Shown: one piece after another, positions 37,050 through 44,993 of the stretch
Layout of the letters: each line of letters opens with the position of its first letter
Position numbering within the stretch: position 1 is the stretch's first letter
Assembly (NCBI GenBank): GCA_012798135.1
Contig: JAAZNU010000039.1
Coordinates: 124,001 to 188,000, forward strand
Source: Veillonellaceae bacterium
GTDB taxonomy: Bacteria > Bacillota_C > Negativicutes > UBA1444
DNA length: 64,000 bases
Direction: 5' to 3'
The notes under the pieces: generated by a model
Databases searched by the model: none
Told to the model about the DNA's origin: nothing
The model's input: the letters and a program-made list of their open reading frames with translations, nothing else
Program-made: the position numbers and the translations under genes

Positions 37050-38363
37050 TCACTGAACCAACTGTTTCATGCGGGCCACGGTGTCGGCAAAACTGACCTT
37101 TTCCATGACGCCTTGGCGTAAAAAGTCCCGAATTCCGGGATTTCTCTCAATGGCCCGGTCAATTTCCGGATTGCTTCCGGCCGAGTAGGCGCCAATATTA
37201 ATCAAGTCCTCCGCCTCCTGATAGGTTGCCTGAAGGCTGCGTAGTCGCTGCGCAGCCTTCAGGTGTTCCGCGTCTACCACTTCGTTCATCACGCGGCTCA
37301 AGCTGGATAATATGTCGATCGGCGGGTAATGATTTTGCGCCGCCAGACGCCGGGACAATACCACATGCCCATCAACGATGCTTCGGACGTTATCGGCAAC
37401 CGGTTCATTCATATCATCCCCGTCCACCAATACGGCATACAGTCCCGTAATGGACCCTTTTTCGCCAGTTCCGGAACGCTCCAGCAATTTTGGCATCATC
37501 GCGAACACTGAAGGCGGATATCCACGCGTCGCCGGCGGTTCGCCGATCGTCAGCCCCACTTCACGCTGCGCCATCGCGACCCGGGTCAGTGAATCCATCA
37601 TCAACATGACATCCAAGCCTTGATCCCGGAAATACTCAGCTACCGCAGTCGCCGTGTTGGCGCCCTTAATCCGTAACAACGCCGGTTGATCCGAGGTAGA
37701 AACCACGACCACCGATTTTTTTAATCCTTCTTCGCCTAAATCGCGTTCAATAAAATCCAGGACTTCTCTTCCCCGTTCGCCGATCAGGGCGATCACGTTG
37801 ATGTCGGCGCTCGTGTTACGGGCAATCATCCCCATCATGGTACTTTTGCCGACGCCGCTGCCCGCTAAAATCGCCATCCGTTGACCTTTTCCGAGTGTCA
37901 TTAATCCATCCACCGCCCGGATACCAACCGACACCGGTTCGCAGATCCGTCGCCGGGACAACGGGGCTGGCGGCGGGCTTTGAATCGGGTATTCGATATC
38001 AGCCAGCAAGGGACCCTTTCCGTCAATAGGGTTGCCCAACCCGTCCAACACCCGTCCCAACAGTGCTTGCCCTACTTTTACACGCAGGAGGTTTCGCGAA
38101 GAAACCACTTCACTGCCAGGGCCGATCCCCTGCATTTCTCCCAACGGCATCAACAACACCCGGTTCTCACGAAAGCCGACGACTTCAGCCGGCAAAAGCG
38201 GCGCTTCAATCCTCGGCGAAATATAGCAAAGCTCACCAAGATTGATGCTCGGCCCATCCGATTCAATAACCAAGCCGACAATTTTGGTAATTTTTCCTTT
38301 CAGCAATACCGTTTCGGCCGATTTAACCGCATTTAGATACGGTCGGACGTCAAACGCTCTCAC
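37050..38363 (-). CDS. fliI: Flagellar export ATPase FliI
   Basis: F1-beta-like ATPase that energises flagellar export. The 437 residues have Walker A GSGVGKSTMMGMIA, NVIALIGERGREVLDFIE, Walker B VMLMMDSLTRVA, and the family segment EPPATRGYPPSVFAMMP. A GTG start overlaps the fliH stop; AAGG lies 8 nt upstream. Length normal. Confidence 0.98.
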   Translation of the reverse strand: MRAFDVRPYLNAVKSAETVLLKGKITKIVGLVIESDGPSINLGELCYISPRIEAPLLPAEVVGFRENRVLLMPLGEMQGIGPGSEVVSSRNLLRVKVGQALLGRVLDGLGNPIDGKGPLLADIEYPIQSPPPAPLSRRRICEPVSVGIRAVDGLMTLGKGQRMAILAGSGVGKSTMMGMIARNTSADINVIALIGERGREVLDFIERDLGEEGLKKSVVVVSTSDQPALLRIKGANTATAVAEYFRDQGLDVMLMMDSLTRVAMAQREVGLTIGEPPATRGYPPSVFAMMPKLLERSGTGEKGSITGLYAVLVDGDDMNEPVADNVRSIVDGHVVLSRRLAAQNHYPPIDILSSLSRVMNEVVDAEHLKAAQRLRSLQATYQEAEDLINIGAYSAGSNPEIDRAIERNPGIRDFLRQGVMEKVSFADTVARMKQLVQ

Positions 38364-39169
38364 GGCAGCATTTCCTTCAACGCTTTGCGGATGGATTCCA
38401 ATTGGCTATCAAGCCCAGCCTCCACAGTGCCGAACGAGGTTTCGATCAGGCAACCGCCTCTGGACAAAACTGCATCAGCGGTAACGGTTACAATTTTCTC
38501 CAACCCGACAATACCTTGCAAAACATTCCTCGCTTGCAAGATTTGCTCATAGTCATCCAAGCTGACGTGAACATTAATCCGGTCTTGGTCCTTGACGCGT
38601 TCCAGCGCCTCCCGCACCACACCCAAAATAACATCCGTCCGCTCTTCCATCTCATCCATAATAATTTTGCGCGCAATCGCCAAAACCAGCTCAACAATCT
38701 GACGATCGGCGCCAAGAACCATCTGCTGGGCCTCCCTGTTCGCAGCCTCAATGATTGCATTGCACTGGTCGGCAGCTTGTTTCACTTGCTCCGCCATTTG
38801 CAGTTTTGCCTCCGCCAAGCCCTGTTGGATTCCATCAAGGAGCGCCTGCTGCTTTAATGATTCCGCTTCGGTTTGCGCCGAATTTTTCAAGCGGTCTGCT
38901 TCTTGCGCAGCGACCGCCAGCAAATCATCCGCATTCTTCCGGGCAGCCTGCAAAATCTTTTCAGCGGCCTCTGCCGCCTGCTCATTGGCAGACGGAATCG
39001 CCGGCTTCATGTCTCGCTCGTCATTCATCGGCGATTTCATTGTTACAGGTTCGAGGTCGCAATCTGTTTCGTGACGTAATATATCTTGAGCATCCACCAG
39101 GTCGTCAAATTGATGCATGACAATGACAACCGGTTCACGGGTAATTTTCGCATCCTTAATAATTCGCAT
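38360..39169 (-). CDS. fliH: Flagellar assembly protein FliH
   Basis: Peripheral stator-like regulator of FliI. The 269 residues comprise a variable N-terminus, a long Ala/Glu/Gln coiled coil (EAAEKILQAARKNADDLLAV through AQQMVLGADR), and a C-terminal V-ATPase E-like domain ending AGLDSQLESIRKALKEMLP. It starts 1 nt after fliG and overlaps fliI by 4 nt. Confidence 0.95.
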   Translation of the reverse strand: MRIIKDAKITREPVVIVMHQFDDLVDAQDILRHETDCDLEPVTMKSPMNDERDMKPAIPSANEQAAEAAEKILQAARKNADDLLAVAAQEADRLKNSAQTEAESLKQQALLDGIQQGLAEAKLQMAEQVKQAADQCNAIIEAANREAQQMVLGADRQIVELVLAIARKIIMDEMEERTDVILGVVREALERVKDQDRINVHVSLDDYEQILQARNVLQGIVGLEKIVTVTADAVLSRGGCLIETSFGTVEAGLDSQLESIRKALKEMLP

Positions 39170-39170
39170 A

Positions 39171-40181
39171 TCAGACGAGGACGTCTTCGCCCCTTCCTCT
39201 GGAAATTACAATCTCGCCGGATTCCTCCAGACGACGGATTACCGCGACAATCTTTTGTTGGGCTTCCTCTACGTCGCGAATCCGCACCGGACCCATAAAA
39301 TCGATTTCTTCCCGCAACATTTCCGCTGCTCGTTTGGACATATTCTTGAACACCTTGTTGGCGACTTCCGACGAAGCCGCCTTCAACGCCAGCCCCAATT
39401 CCTTGCTGTCCACTTCGCGCAACACCATCTGCAGCGAGCGATCATCCAGTACAATAATGTTTTCAAACACAAACATGCGTTTCTTGATATCTTCGGCCAG
39501 CTCCGGATCCTGCACTTCCAGGCTTTCCACGATTGTCCGCTCGGTTGTCCGATCCACCCGGTTCAGCACTTCCACCACAGCGTCGACACCACCGGCAGAT
39601 GTGAAATCTTCGGTTACCAGGGAGGATAACTTACGTTCCAGGATTTTTTCGACGTCACGGATGACTTCGGGCGAAGTCCGGTCCATCGTCGCCATACGGC
39701 GAGCCACGTCAATCTGGCGGTCCGGCGGCAGACCCGACAGAATTGCACCGGCCTGATCTGGTTGAAGGTACGCCATGATCAGGGCGATCGTCTGCGGATG
39801 TTCATTCTGGATAAAATTTAGCAGCTGCGAGGGATCCGTTTTTCGGGCAAAATCAAATGGCCTGATTTGCAAACTGGATGTAAGACGGGTAATGATCGAA
39901 CTTGCTTTTTCCGGGCCCAAGGCTCTTTCCAGCACATCGCGCGCATAATCCAATCCGCCGGAGGACAAGTACTCCTTGGCAATGCACATCTCATGGAATT
40001 CATGGATCACTTTGTCTTTTTGATCTTGCGTTAATTTTCGTTGATTGGCAATTTCCAGGGTCAATTTCTCAATTTCTTCTTCGTTCAGATGTTTCAGAAT
40101 CTGGGCAGAAACATTGGGGCCCAAGGTAATCAGCAATACAGCCGCCTTTTGTTTGGGAGTCATTTCCGCTGCTTGCGCCAT
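39171..40181 (-). CDS. fliG: Flagellar motor switch protein FliG
   Basis: Torque-generating rotor protein. The 336 residues show the N-terminal FliF-binding domain (MTPKQKAAVLLITLGPNVSA), the middle EHPQTIALIMAYLQPDQAGA, and the C-terminal charged torque helix (EDIKKRMFVFENIIVLDDRS, ELGLALKAAS). It follows fliF by 17 nt. Confidence 0.98.
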   Translation of the reverse strand: MAQAAEMTPKQKAAVLLITLGPNVSAQILKHLNEEEIEKLTLEIANQRKLTQDQKDKVIHEFHEMCIAKEYLSSGGLDYARDVLERALGPEKASSIITRLTSSLQIRPFDFARKTDPSQLLNFIQNEHPQTIALIMAYLQPDQAGAILSGLPPDRQIDVARRMATMDRTSPEVIRDVEKILERKLSSLVTEDFTSAGGVDAVVEVLNRVDRTTERTIVESLEVQDPELAEDIKKRMFVFENIIVLDDRSLQMVLREVDSKELGLALKAASSEVANKVFKNMSKRAAEMLREEIDFMGPVRIRDVEEAQQKIVAVIRRLEESGEIVISRGRGEDVLV

Positions 40182-40198
40182 TCAGACACCTCTTGCAA

Positions 40199-41794
40199 TC
40201 AATCTTCGGCCAGCCAGGTTTTCAGTAGCAGGGCAACTTCTTCCGGTTTGGCCTTGGCCAAGGTTTCCAAAGCTTCCTGCTCGGCATTGCGAGCCTTTTC
40301 TTCCGGCGTTAATTCCCGTATCGTCGCGATCGCCGCCTCGCTGGCCTTCTCCAATTCTGCTTCTTGTCCGGCTTCCGCCGTTTCTTGTTCGGTCAGTTCG
40401 GCTTCCATATTCAATACTTCGATTTCCTCTTCCCGCCGACGCTTCAAGGCCCAGACCCCGATACCGGCAACCAGCAGCACTGCACCTACGCCAAGACCGA
40501 TCTTGGTCCACTGATCGCGCTGTTGGGCCTGTTCCTGATCCTGCTCTTCCTTGCGGATCTTGTCAGCGATCTCCGTGCTGAATGGCACCGCTTCTACGGA
40601 AATGACATCACCGCGCGCCGGGTTAATTCCCGCTGCAGAAGCAACCGCCTTGGCGACGCTCTCCTGCTGAGCCTTGCTAATACTGGCATCGACCAAAACG
40701 CCGACAGAAATCCGTTTGATCCCCCCAGGGGCGACGATGGTCTTTTCCTTGGTTTCATTCACTTCATAGTTGCGCGTGGCTTCTTTCTTTTCCATGCTGG
40801 AAGTTGACTGTGAATTAGACCCGCCGGTAACATAACCCGGAATATTGGAAGTTGTTCCCGGGGGGCCGCTGGTGGGCGGCGGATTGGTCCCCTTGAACGA
40901 TTCGTTTTTCTCCTGACTGCTCCGCAAAATTCCTTTATCATCCACGACAGGTTCAAAGGTTTGTTTGTCCACCGTTTTTTGATCAAAGCTCAGTTCCATG
41001 CTGACCCGAACCGCTGCTTTATTGGGACCCAGCACCTGTTCCAGCAAAGATTCCAGAGCCTTTTGCATCTCGTCTTGCTTTTTCCGGGTCAACTCGACCT
41101 GTTTGATATTGACCGTGGCGTCCAATCCCAACGGATCGGCTTTAACATTCAAAATCCTGGCGAAATTGTCCACAACCGTAATATTATCAGCGCTTAAGCC
41201 GCGAATGCTATGAGCGGTTAAATTCACAATCCCTTTGATCTGTTCCGGCGACAAATTGGCCTTCGGTTTTAATTTCAGCATGATGGAGGCCGTTGCTGGC
41301 TTTTCGTTTTTTTTGTAAAGACTGTCTTCCGGCAGCACAATATGTACCCGGGCTTTTTCAACTTCCGCCATGCCTTCGATAGTCCGCGTCAATTCGCCTT
41401 GTAGGGCCTGAAGGTATTTCACCCGGTTCTGAAACTCCGTGGTCCCAAATTTGCTTTCATCGAACAGTTCAAAACCTTTATTGCCGCGCGGCAATCCCTG
41501 ACGAGCCAGTTCCAGGCGGGTTTTATAAAGATCTTTTTCCGATACGCCAATTGCCGTACCGTTTCCCATAATCTCATACGGCACTTTCAATTCCTGCAGT
41601 TTCGCAACCACATCGCCAGCATCCTTGCTTTCCATCTCTGTAAACAATGGGACGAATTTGGGTTTACTGCCAACCCAGTAACTGGTGCCAAGCACCGCAA
41701 TAAACAGAAGCAACGCGGAACCCAACATGATCCAGCGTTGTCTTGGTGTAAACCGTTCCCATAATTTTTTAAGCTGCTCGCGCAGTTCCGCCAT
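40199..41794 (-). CDS. fliF: Flagellar MS-ring protein FliF
   Basis: Membrane ring that nucleates the basal body. The 531 residues have two membrane helices (about 22-44 and 433-455), the ring-building motif domains between them (EMESKDAGDVVAKLQELKVP, VHIVLPEDSLYKKNEKPATA), a Gly/Ser/Pro-rich loop, and a Glu-rich cytoplasmic tail that binds FliG (PEEVALLLKTWLAED). All typical. Confidence 0.98.
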   Translation of the reverse strand: MAELREQLKKLWERFTPRQRWIMLGSALLLFIAVLGTSYWVGSKPKFVPLFTEMESKDAGDVVAKLQELKVPYEIMGNGTAIGVSEKDLYKTRLELARQGLPRGNKGFELFDESKFGTTEFQNRVKYLQALQGELTRTIEGMAEVEKARVHIVLPEDSLYKKNEKPATASIMLKLKPKANLSPEQIKGIVNLTAHSIRGLSADNITVVDNFARILNVKADPLGLDATVNIKQVELTRKKQDEMQKALESLLEQVLGPNKAAVRVSMELSFDQKTVDKQTFEPVVDDKGILRSSQEKNESFKGTNPPPTSGPPGTTSNIPGYVTGGSNSQSTSSMEKKEATRNYEVNETKEKTIVAPGGIKRISVGVLVDASISKAQQESVAKAVASAAGINPARGDVISVEAVPFSTEIADKIRKEEQDQEQAQQRDQWTKIGLGVGAVLLVAGIGVWALKRRREEEIEVLNMEAELTEQETAEAGQEAELEKASEAAIATIRELTPEEKARNAEQEALETLAKAKPEEVALLLKTWLAED

Positions 41795-41814
41795 GCTTAT
41801 TTACCTCACCGACA

Positions 41815-42114
41815 TCAAACTGACATTCTCATCATTTCCTGATAAGATTCCAACATTTTGTTTCGAACCTGAATTGTCAGTTGGAGAGCAACTGCCGCCT
41901 TTTCCGCAGCAATAACCACTTCGGAAATGTCCTCAATTTTTCCGGTCGCCAGATCAGTCGACGCTTGATCCGCCTTTTTCTGCAAATCATTAACATTGTC
42001 CAGCGCCTCCGACAAAAACTGGCCGAAGGACTTTTCCGTTGATTCTGTTGTCTTCAATGTTCCTGCGCTTGGCGTCATGGCCAGCTTTGTTGCGCCTATT
42101 GATTCTAGCGGCAT
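41815..42114 (-). CDS. fliE: Flagellar basal-body adaptor protein FliE
   Basis: Connects the MS ring to the rod. The 99 residues include SFGQFLSEALDNVNDLQKKA and the C-terminal LTIQVRNKMLESYQEMMRM, both family hallmarks. Located between flgC and fliF as usual. Confidence 0.97.
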   Translation of the reverse strand: MPLESIGATKLAMTPSAGTLKTTESTEKSFGQFLSEALDNVNDLQKKADQASTDLATGKIEDISEVVIAAEKAAVALQLTIQVRNKMLESYQEMMRMSV

Positions 42115-42141
42115 ATCCTCACCTTCTTATTCAACCCAGAG

Positions 42142-42576
42142 TTATTTGCCGATTTCCAGAGCTTTCAACATCATGCTTTTCGCCACATTCACCGACGTTA
42201 CGTTTGCCTCATACGCACGGGATGCTGTCATCATGTCGACCATTTCAGTGACAATATTGATATTCGGCATTTGCACATAACCGTTCGCGTCAGCATCCGG
42301 ATGCCCCGGCTCATAAACCATTCGTACCGGCGAATCATCCTTCTTGATGGCCGAAACCCGCACACCGTTCATCTGAAGCTGACCGGCCATAACGCTGGAA
42401 AAAGAAGACGCATCCCCCTGCCGGGACTCAAAAACCACGAATTGACGACGATAAGGCCCGCCTTCTACCGTCCGGGTCGTATTGACATTGGCAATGTTGT
42501 TGGAGATAACATCCAATCGCAGACGTTCCGCCGTCATGCCCGACGCCGCAACATCAATGGCGCCAAAAATACTCAT
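42142..42576 (-). CDS. flgC: Flagellar proximal rod protein FlgC
   Basis: Rod component, about 144 residues: MSIFGAIDVAASGMTAERLR, the rod motif NNIANVNTTRT, and the C-terminal MVDMMTASRAYEANVTSVNV. The start at ATG 42576 is 9 nt after GGGAGG; ATG 42582, which overlaps the flgB stop, is too close to that site. Confidence 0.96.
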   Translation of the reverse strand: MSIFGAIDVAASGMTAERLRLDVISNNIANVNTTRTVEGGPYRRQFVVFESRQGDASSFSSVMAGQLQMNGVRVSAIKKDDSPVRMVYEPGHPDADANGYVQMPNINIVTEMVDMMTASRAYEANVTSVNVAKSMMLKALEIGK

Positions 42577-42581
42577 CTCCA

Positions 42582-43004
42582 TCAGCCTCCCTTGATCGCC
42601 GACTTGATATTGGTATAGTACCCGCCAATTCTTTGCGCGACCGTGTTGTAAAAAATATTGTTCTTAGTCATAGCCGCCATTTCGGCATCAATATCGACAT
42701 TGTTCCCATCGGTCCGTAACGAAGTATCATTGACTGTACGCATTGAAACCGACACGGGCGCCGAATTTGTCGGCAGCAAATGTTTGGGATGAGTACGCGT
42801 CAATCCGCCAGTGCTCGCCGAAGCGTCCGTATCCGCAGATACGGCAGCGGCCAACTCCGATTCAAACGAAACCTCCATTCGTTTGTAACCAGGTGTATTA
42901 ACATTGGCTATGTTATTGCTGATCACTTTATGCCGCAGGGATGATCCCGCCAGTGCTTTCTCCAACACATTTATCGGCGCTGAGTTAAAAAGTCGGTCAA
43001 ACAT
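42582..43004 (-). CDS. flgB: Flagellar proximal rod protein FlgB, first gene of the fla/che superoperon
   Basis: Rod protein of about 140 residues with VLEKALAGSSLRHKVISNNI, NVNTPGYKR and the C-terminal MTKNNIFYNTVAQRIGGYYT. The family N-terminus MFD supports ATG 43004; TTG 43013 is too near GAGGGGG. This gene opens a run of over 30 co-directional flagellar and chemotaxis genes. Confidence 0.96.
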   Translation of the reverse strand: MFDRLFNSAPINVLEKALAGSSLRHKVISNNIANVNTPGYKRMEVSFESELAAAVSADTDASASTGGLTRTHPKHLLPTNSAPVSVSMRTVNDTSLRTDGNNVDIDAEMAAMTKNNIFYNTVAQRIGGYYTNIKSAIKGG

Positions 43005-43028
43005 GCGGGACAATTTCCCCCTCTCTAC

Positions 43029-43058
43029 ACATTATAAAGTGCATTATAACATAACGTA
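43029..43058 (-). promoter_or_regulatory. Probable sigma-A promoter of the fla/che superoperon
   Basis: On the minus strand TTTACG (43058-43053) and TATAAT (43034-43029) are 18 bp apart in a very AT-rich stretch just before flgB. A second TATAAT (43046-43041) overlaps the spacer and could be used instead. The region differs sharply in base composition from flanking genes, as promoters do. No clear CodY box was seen. Confidence 0.55.
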
Positions 43059-43112
43059 AATTATATTTATATCTTAAATTCAACATGCGCCCCAAAAATC
43101 CTGTCGCTGGGA

Positions 43113-43140
43113 AGGAAACCACCCGCCAGGGTGGTTTCCT
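43113..43140 (-). terminator. Terminator-like hairpin after codY
   Basis: A perfect 12-bp stem (AGGAAACCACCC with GGGTGGTTTCCT) and a four-base loop lie 6 nt after the codY stop. The downstream minus strand is TCCCAGCG, without a T-run, so termination strength is uncertain. It separates codY from the flagellar promoter. Confidence 0.6.
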
Positions 43141-43146
43141 AACATT

Positions 43147-43926
43147 TTAGCGTTTCAGTTTCTTTAGTTCATCAATCAATTTTTCATTTAAGACCTTGAT
43201 ATAGGTTCCCTTCATTCCCAAGGACTTGGACTCGATCACACCGGCGCTTTCAAATTTTCGCAAGGCGTTGACAATCACCGAGCGGGTAATCCCGACACGG
43301 TCGGCGATTTTGCTGGCGACCAACAAGCCTTCATTACCATCAAGTTCGCCCAAAATATGCATTACTGCTTCCATTTCGGAATAGGATAAGGTCCCGAGGG
43401 CAACTTGGATGGTTGCCATCTTGCGGGCATCATCTTCAATGCGTTCCGTCCGGTCGCGTAAAAACTCAATGCCGACCACCGTAGCCGCATATTCGGCCAA
43501 AATCAAATCCTCGTCAACAAACGGTTCATTAAACGTCGCGACAATCAGTGTTCCCAACCGCTCGCCAGCGCCATAGATCGGTACAACAGTTGTAAATTTT
43601 TCATTGGCAATGCAAGGAGTATCAATGCTAAAAGCGCAACGTCCATTGTTTAAAGTCAAATTTTCGGAAGTTTCCAGCACTTTCAACAACCAAGCCACGT
43701 AGCGCTCCGGAAATCGGCCTACGCTCAACACTTTTTCCTTCATAATCGAGCATTCAAAGTCGCCGACAATGTTGTACCCCAAGATTATGCCTTCCCGATT
43801 CACCAGATAAACATTCGCCCGCATGACTTCGCTCAAGGTCTTGGACAGATCCGTGTAAGAAATTTTTTCGACTTTTTCAAGCAACCGACTGATTTTCCTT
43901 GTCTTTTCCAACAATACACTTGCCAC
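43147..43926 (-). CDS. codY: GTP- and branched-chain amino acid-sensing repressor CodY
   Basis: Global nutrient regulator that represses starvation genes when GTP and isoleucine are high. The 259 residues have an N-terminal GAF-type domain (LLEKTRKISRLLEKVEKISY, EGIILGYNIVGDFE) and a C-terminal winged helix-turn-helix (VASKIADRVGITRSVIVNAL, LESAGVIESK-like dimer wing). The GTG start lies 8 nt after GAGGTGG. In many Firmicutes codY lies between codV/hslVU and flgB; here hslVU is absent. Confidence 0.97.
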   Translation of the reverse strand: MASVLLEKTRKISRLLEKVEKISYTDLSKTLSEVMRANVYLVNREGIILGYNIVGDFECSIMKEKVLSVGRFPERYVAWLLKVLETSENLTLNNGRCAFSIDTPCIANEKFTTVVPIYGAGERLGTLIVATFNEPFVDEDLILAEYAATVVGIEFLRDRTERIEDDARKMATIQVALGTLSYSEMEAVMHILGELDGNEGLLVASKIADRVGITRSVIVNALRKFESAGVIESKSLGMKGTYIKVLNEKLIDELKKLKR

Positions 43927-43983
43927 TTAGAATTCCACCTCTCAAATACTATTTCGTATGTTCTCCCAAAAAGAATAAGGGGC

Positions 43984-44892
43984 TCAGGCCCGGGGATGAG
44001 CATTTCGATATACTGACAAAAGCCTTTCGCTGGATATATGGGTATATACCTGGGTAGTTTTGAGGCTGACATGCCCCAGCAGTTCCTGGACGGAACGCAG
44101 ATCGGCGCCATTATCCAGCAAATGAGTTGCGAAGCTGTGCCGCAGGGTATGAGGAGTCACGCGTTTGTGAACAGCCAGCGACGTCACATACTTGTCCAAA
44201 ATTCGGCGAACACTGCGGTCGCTCAAAGGAGTGCCATTATGATTAAGGAATAAGGCATCGGTCGCTTCCGCATGTTTTCGTTGCAACGACGGACGACTTT
44301 CCTGTAGATAGGAAGAAATTGCTTTGACAGCCATTCGACCAATTGGGATAATGCGTTCTTTTGACCCTTTGCCGAAAACCAGAATATACTGTTCCGACAA
44401 GTCGAGGTTGCGCAGTGACAGTCCGACTAATTCCGAGACGCGAACTCCTGCGCCATACAACAATTCCAGCAACGCAGAATCACGCCGTCCGAGAACAGTC
44501 GGCGGCGGCAACTTCAACAAATCTTCCATTTCCGGCATGTCCAAAAATTGCGGCAACCGCCGTTCCAACTTGGGAGTGCGGATCCCGACGAACGGATTTG
44601 AATCAATCAGCTGAACCCTGCAAAGATAGCGAAAAAACGAGCGTAGCGCCGCAATATGGCGAGCGACCGTCTTTCGGGAATAATCCCGGCTAACCAGAGA
44701 AGCGAGATACCGTCTGGCCAAAAAAACATCTACAGCCTTGAACATAAAATCGCCGGCTGATAACCGGCGCAGGAACTCCAAAAACTGTTCGATATCCCGG
44801 CGATAATTGTTAACAGTATGGGGGGAGACATTTTTAGTTCCCTGAATGTATTCCAGATATTGCGTTAACTGAGTTTGCCAGCCGTCATTCAC
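43984..44892 (-). CDS. xerC: Tyrosine recombinase XerC (CodV type)
   Basis: Resolves chromosome dimers at dif together with XerD. About 302 residues: N-terminal SAM-like domain (QTQLTQYLEYIQGTKNVSPH) and catalytic domain with Arg in AGVRVSELVGL, Lys in GKGSKERIIPI, HTLRHSFATHLLDNGADLRS, the second His in LLGHVS, and Tyr in TTQVYTHIS. ATGs at 44937 and 44925 fall in or before the predicted -10 box, so I place the start at GTG 44892, 8 nt after GGGG. Confidence 0.93.
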   Translation of the reverse strand: MNDGWQTQLTQYLEYIQGTKNVSPHTVNNYRRDIEQFLEFLRRLSAGDFMFKAVDVFLARRYLASLVSRDYSRKTVARHIAALRSFFRYLCRVQLIDSNPFVGIRTPKLERRLPQFLDMPEMEDLLKLPPPTVLGRRDSALLELLYGAGVRVSELVGLSLRNLDLSEQYILVFGKGSKERIIPIGRMAVKAISSYLQESRPSLQRKHAEATDALFLNHNGTPLSDRSVRRILDKYVTSLAVHKRVTPHTLRHSFATHLLDNGADLRSVQELLGHVSLKTTQVYTHISSERLLSVYRNAHPRA

Positions 44893-44925
44893 ATAAAAAG
44901 CCCCAAATTCCTGTATTTGAGACAT

Positions 44926-44954
44926 ATTGTAACACAATTAAAAAAGTGTGGCAA
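44926..44954 (-). promoter_or_regulatory. Sigma-A promoter of xerC embedded in the topA terminator
   Basis: TTGCCA (44954-44949) and TACAAT (44931-44926) are 17 bp apart on the minus strand. The -35 box lies inside the hairpin of the topA terminator and the T-run lies in the spacer. Confidence 0.6.
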
Positions 44955-44972
44955 TAAGATTGTCACACTTTT
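44940..44972 (-). terminator. Intrinsic terminator after topA
   Basis: Arms AAAAGTGTG and CACACTTTT with an inner CAAT/ATTG extension (one mismatch, CTT loop) followed on the minus strand by six T. It lies about 20 nt after the topA stop. Confidence 0.8.
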
Positions 44973-44993
44973 CATAATTGTTTTCGAAAAGCC

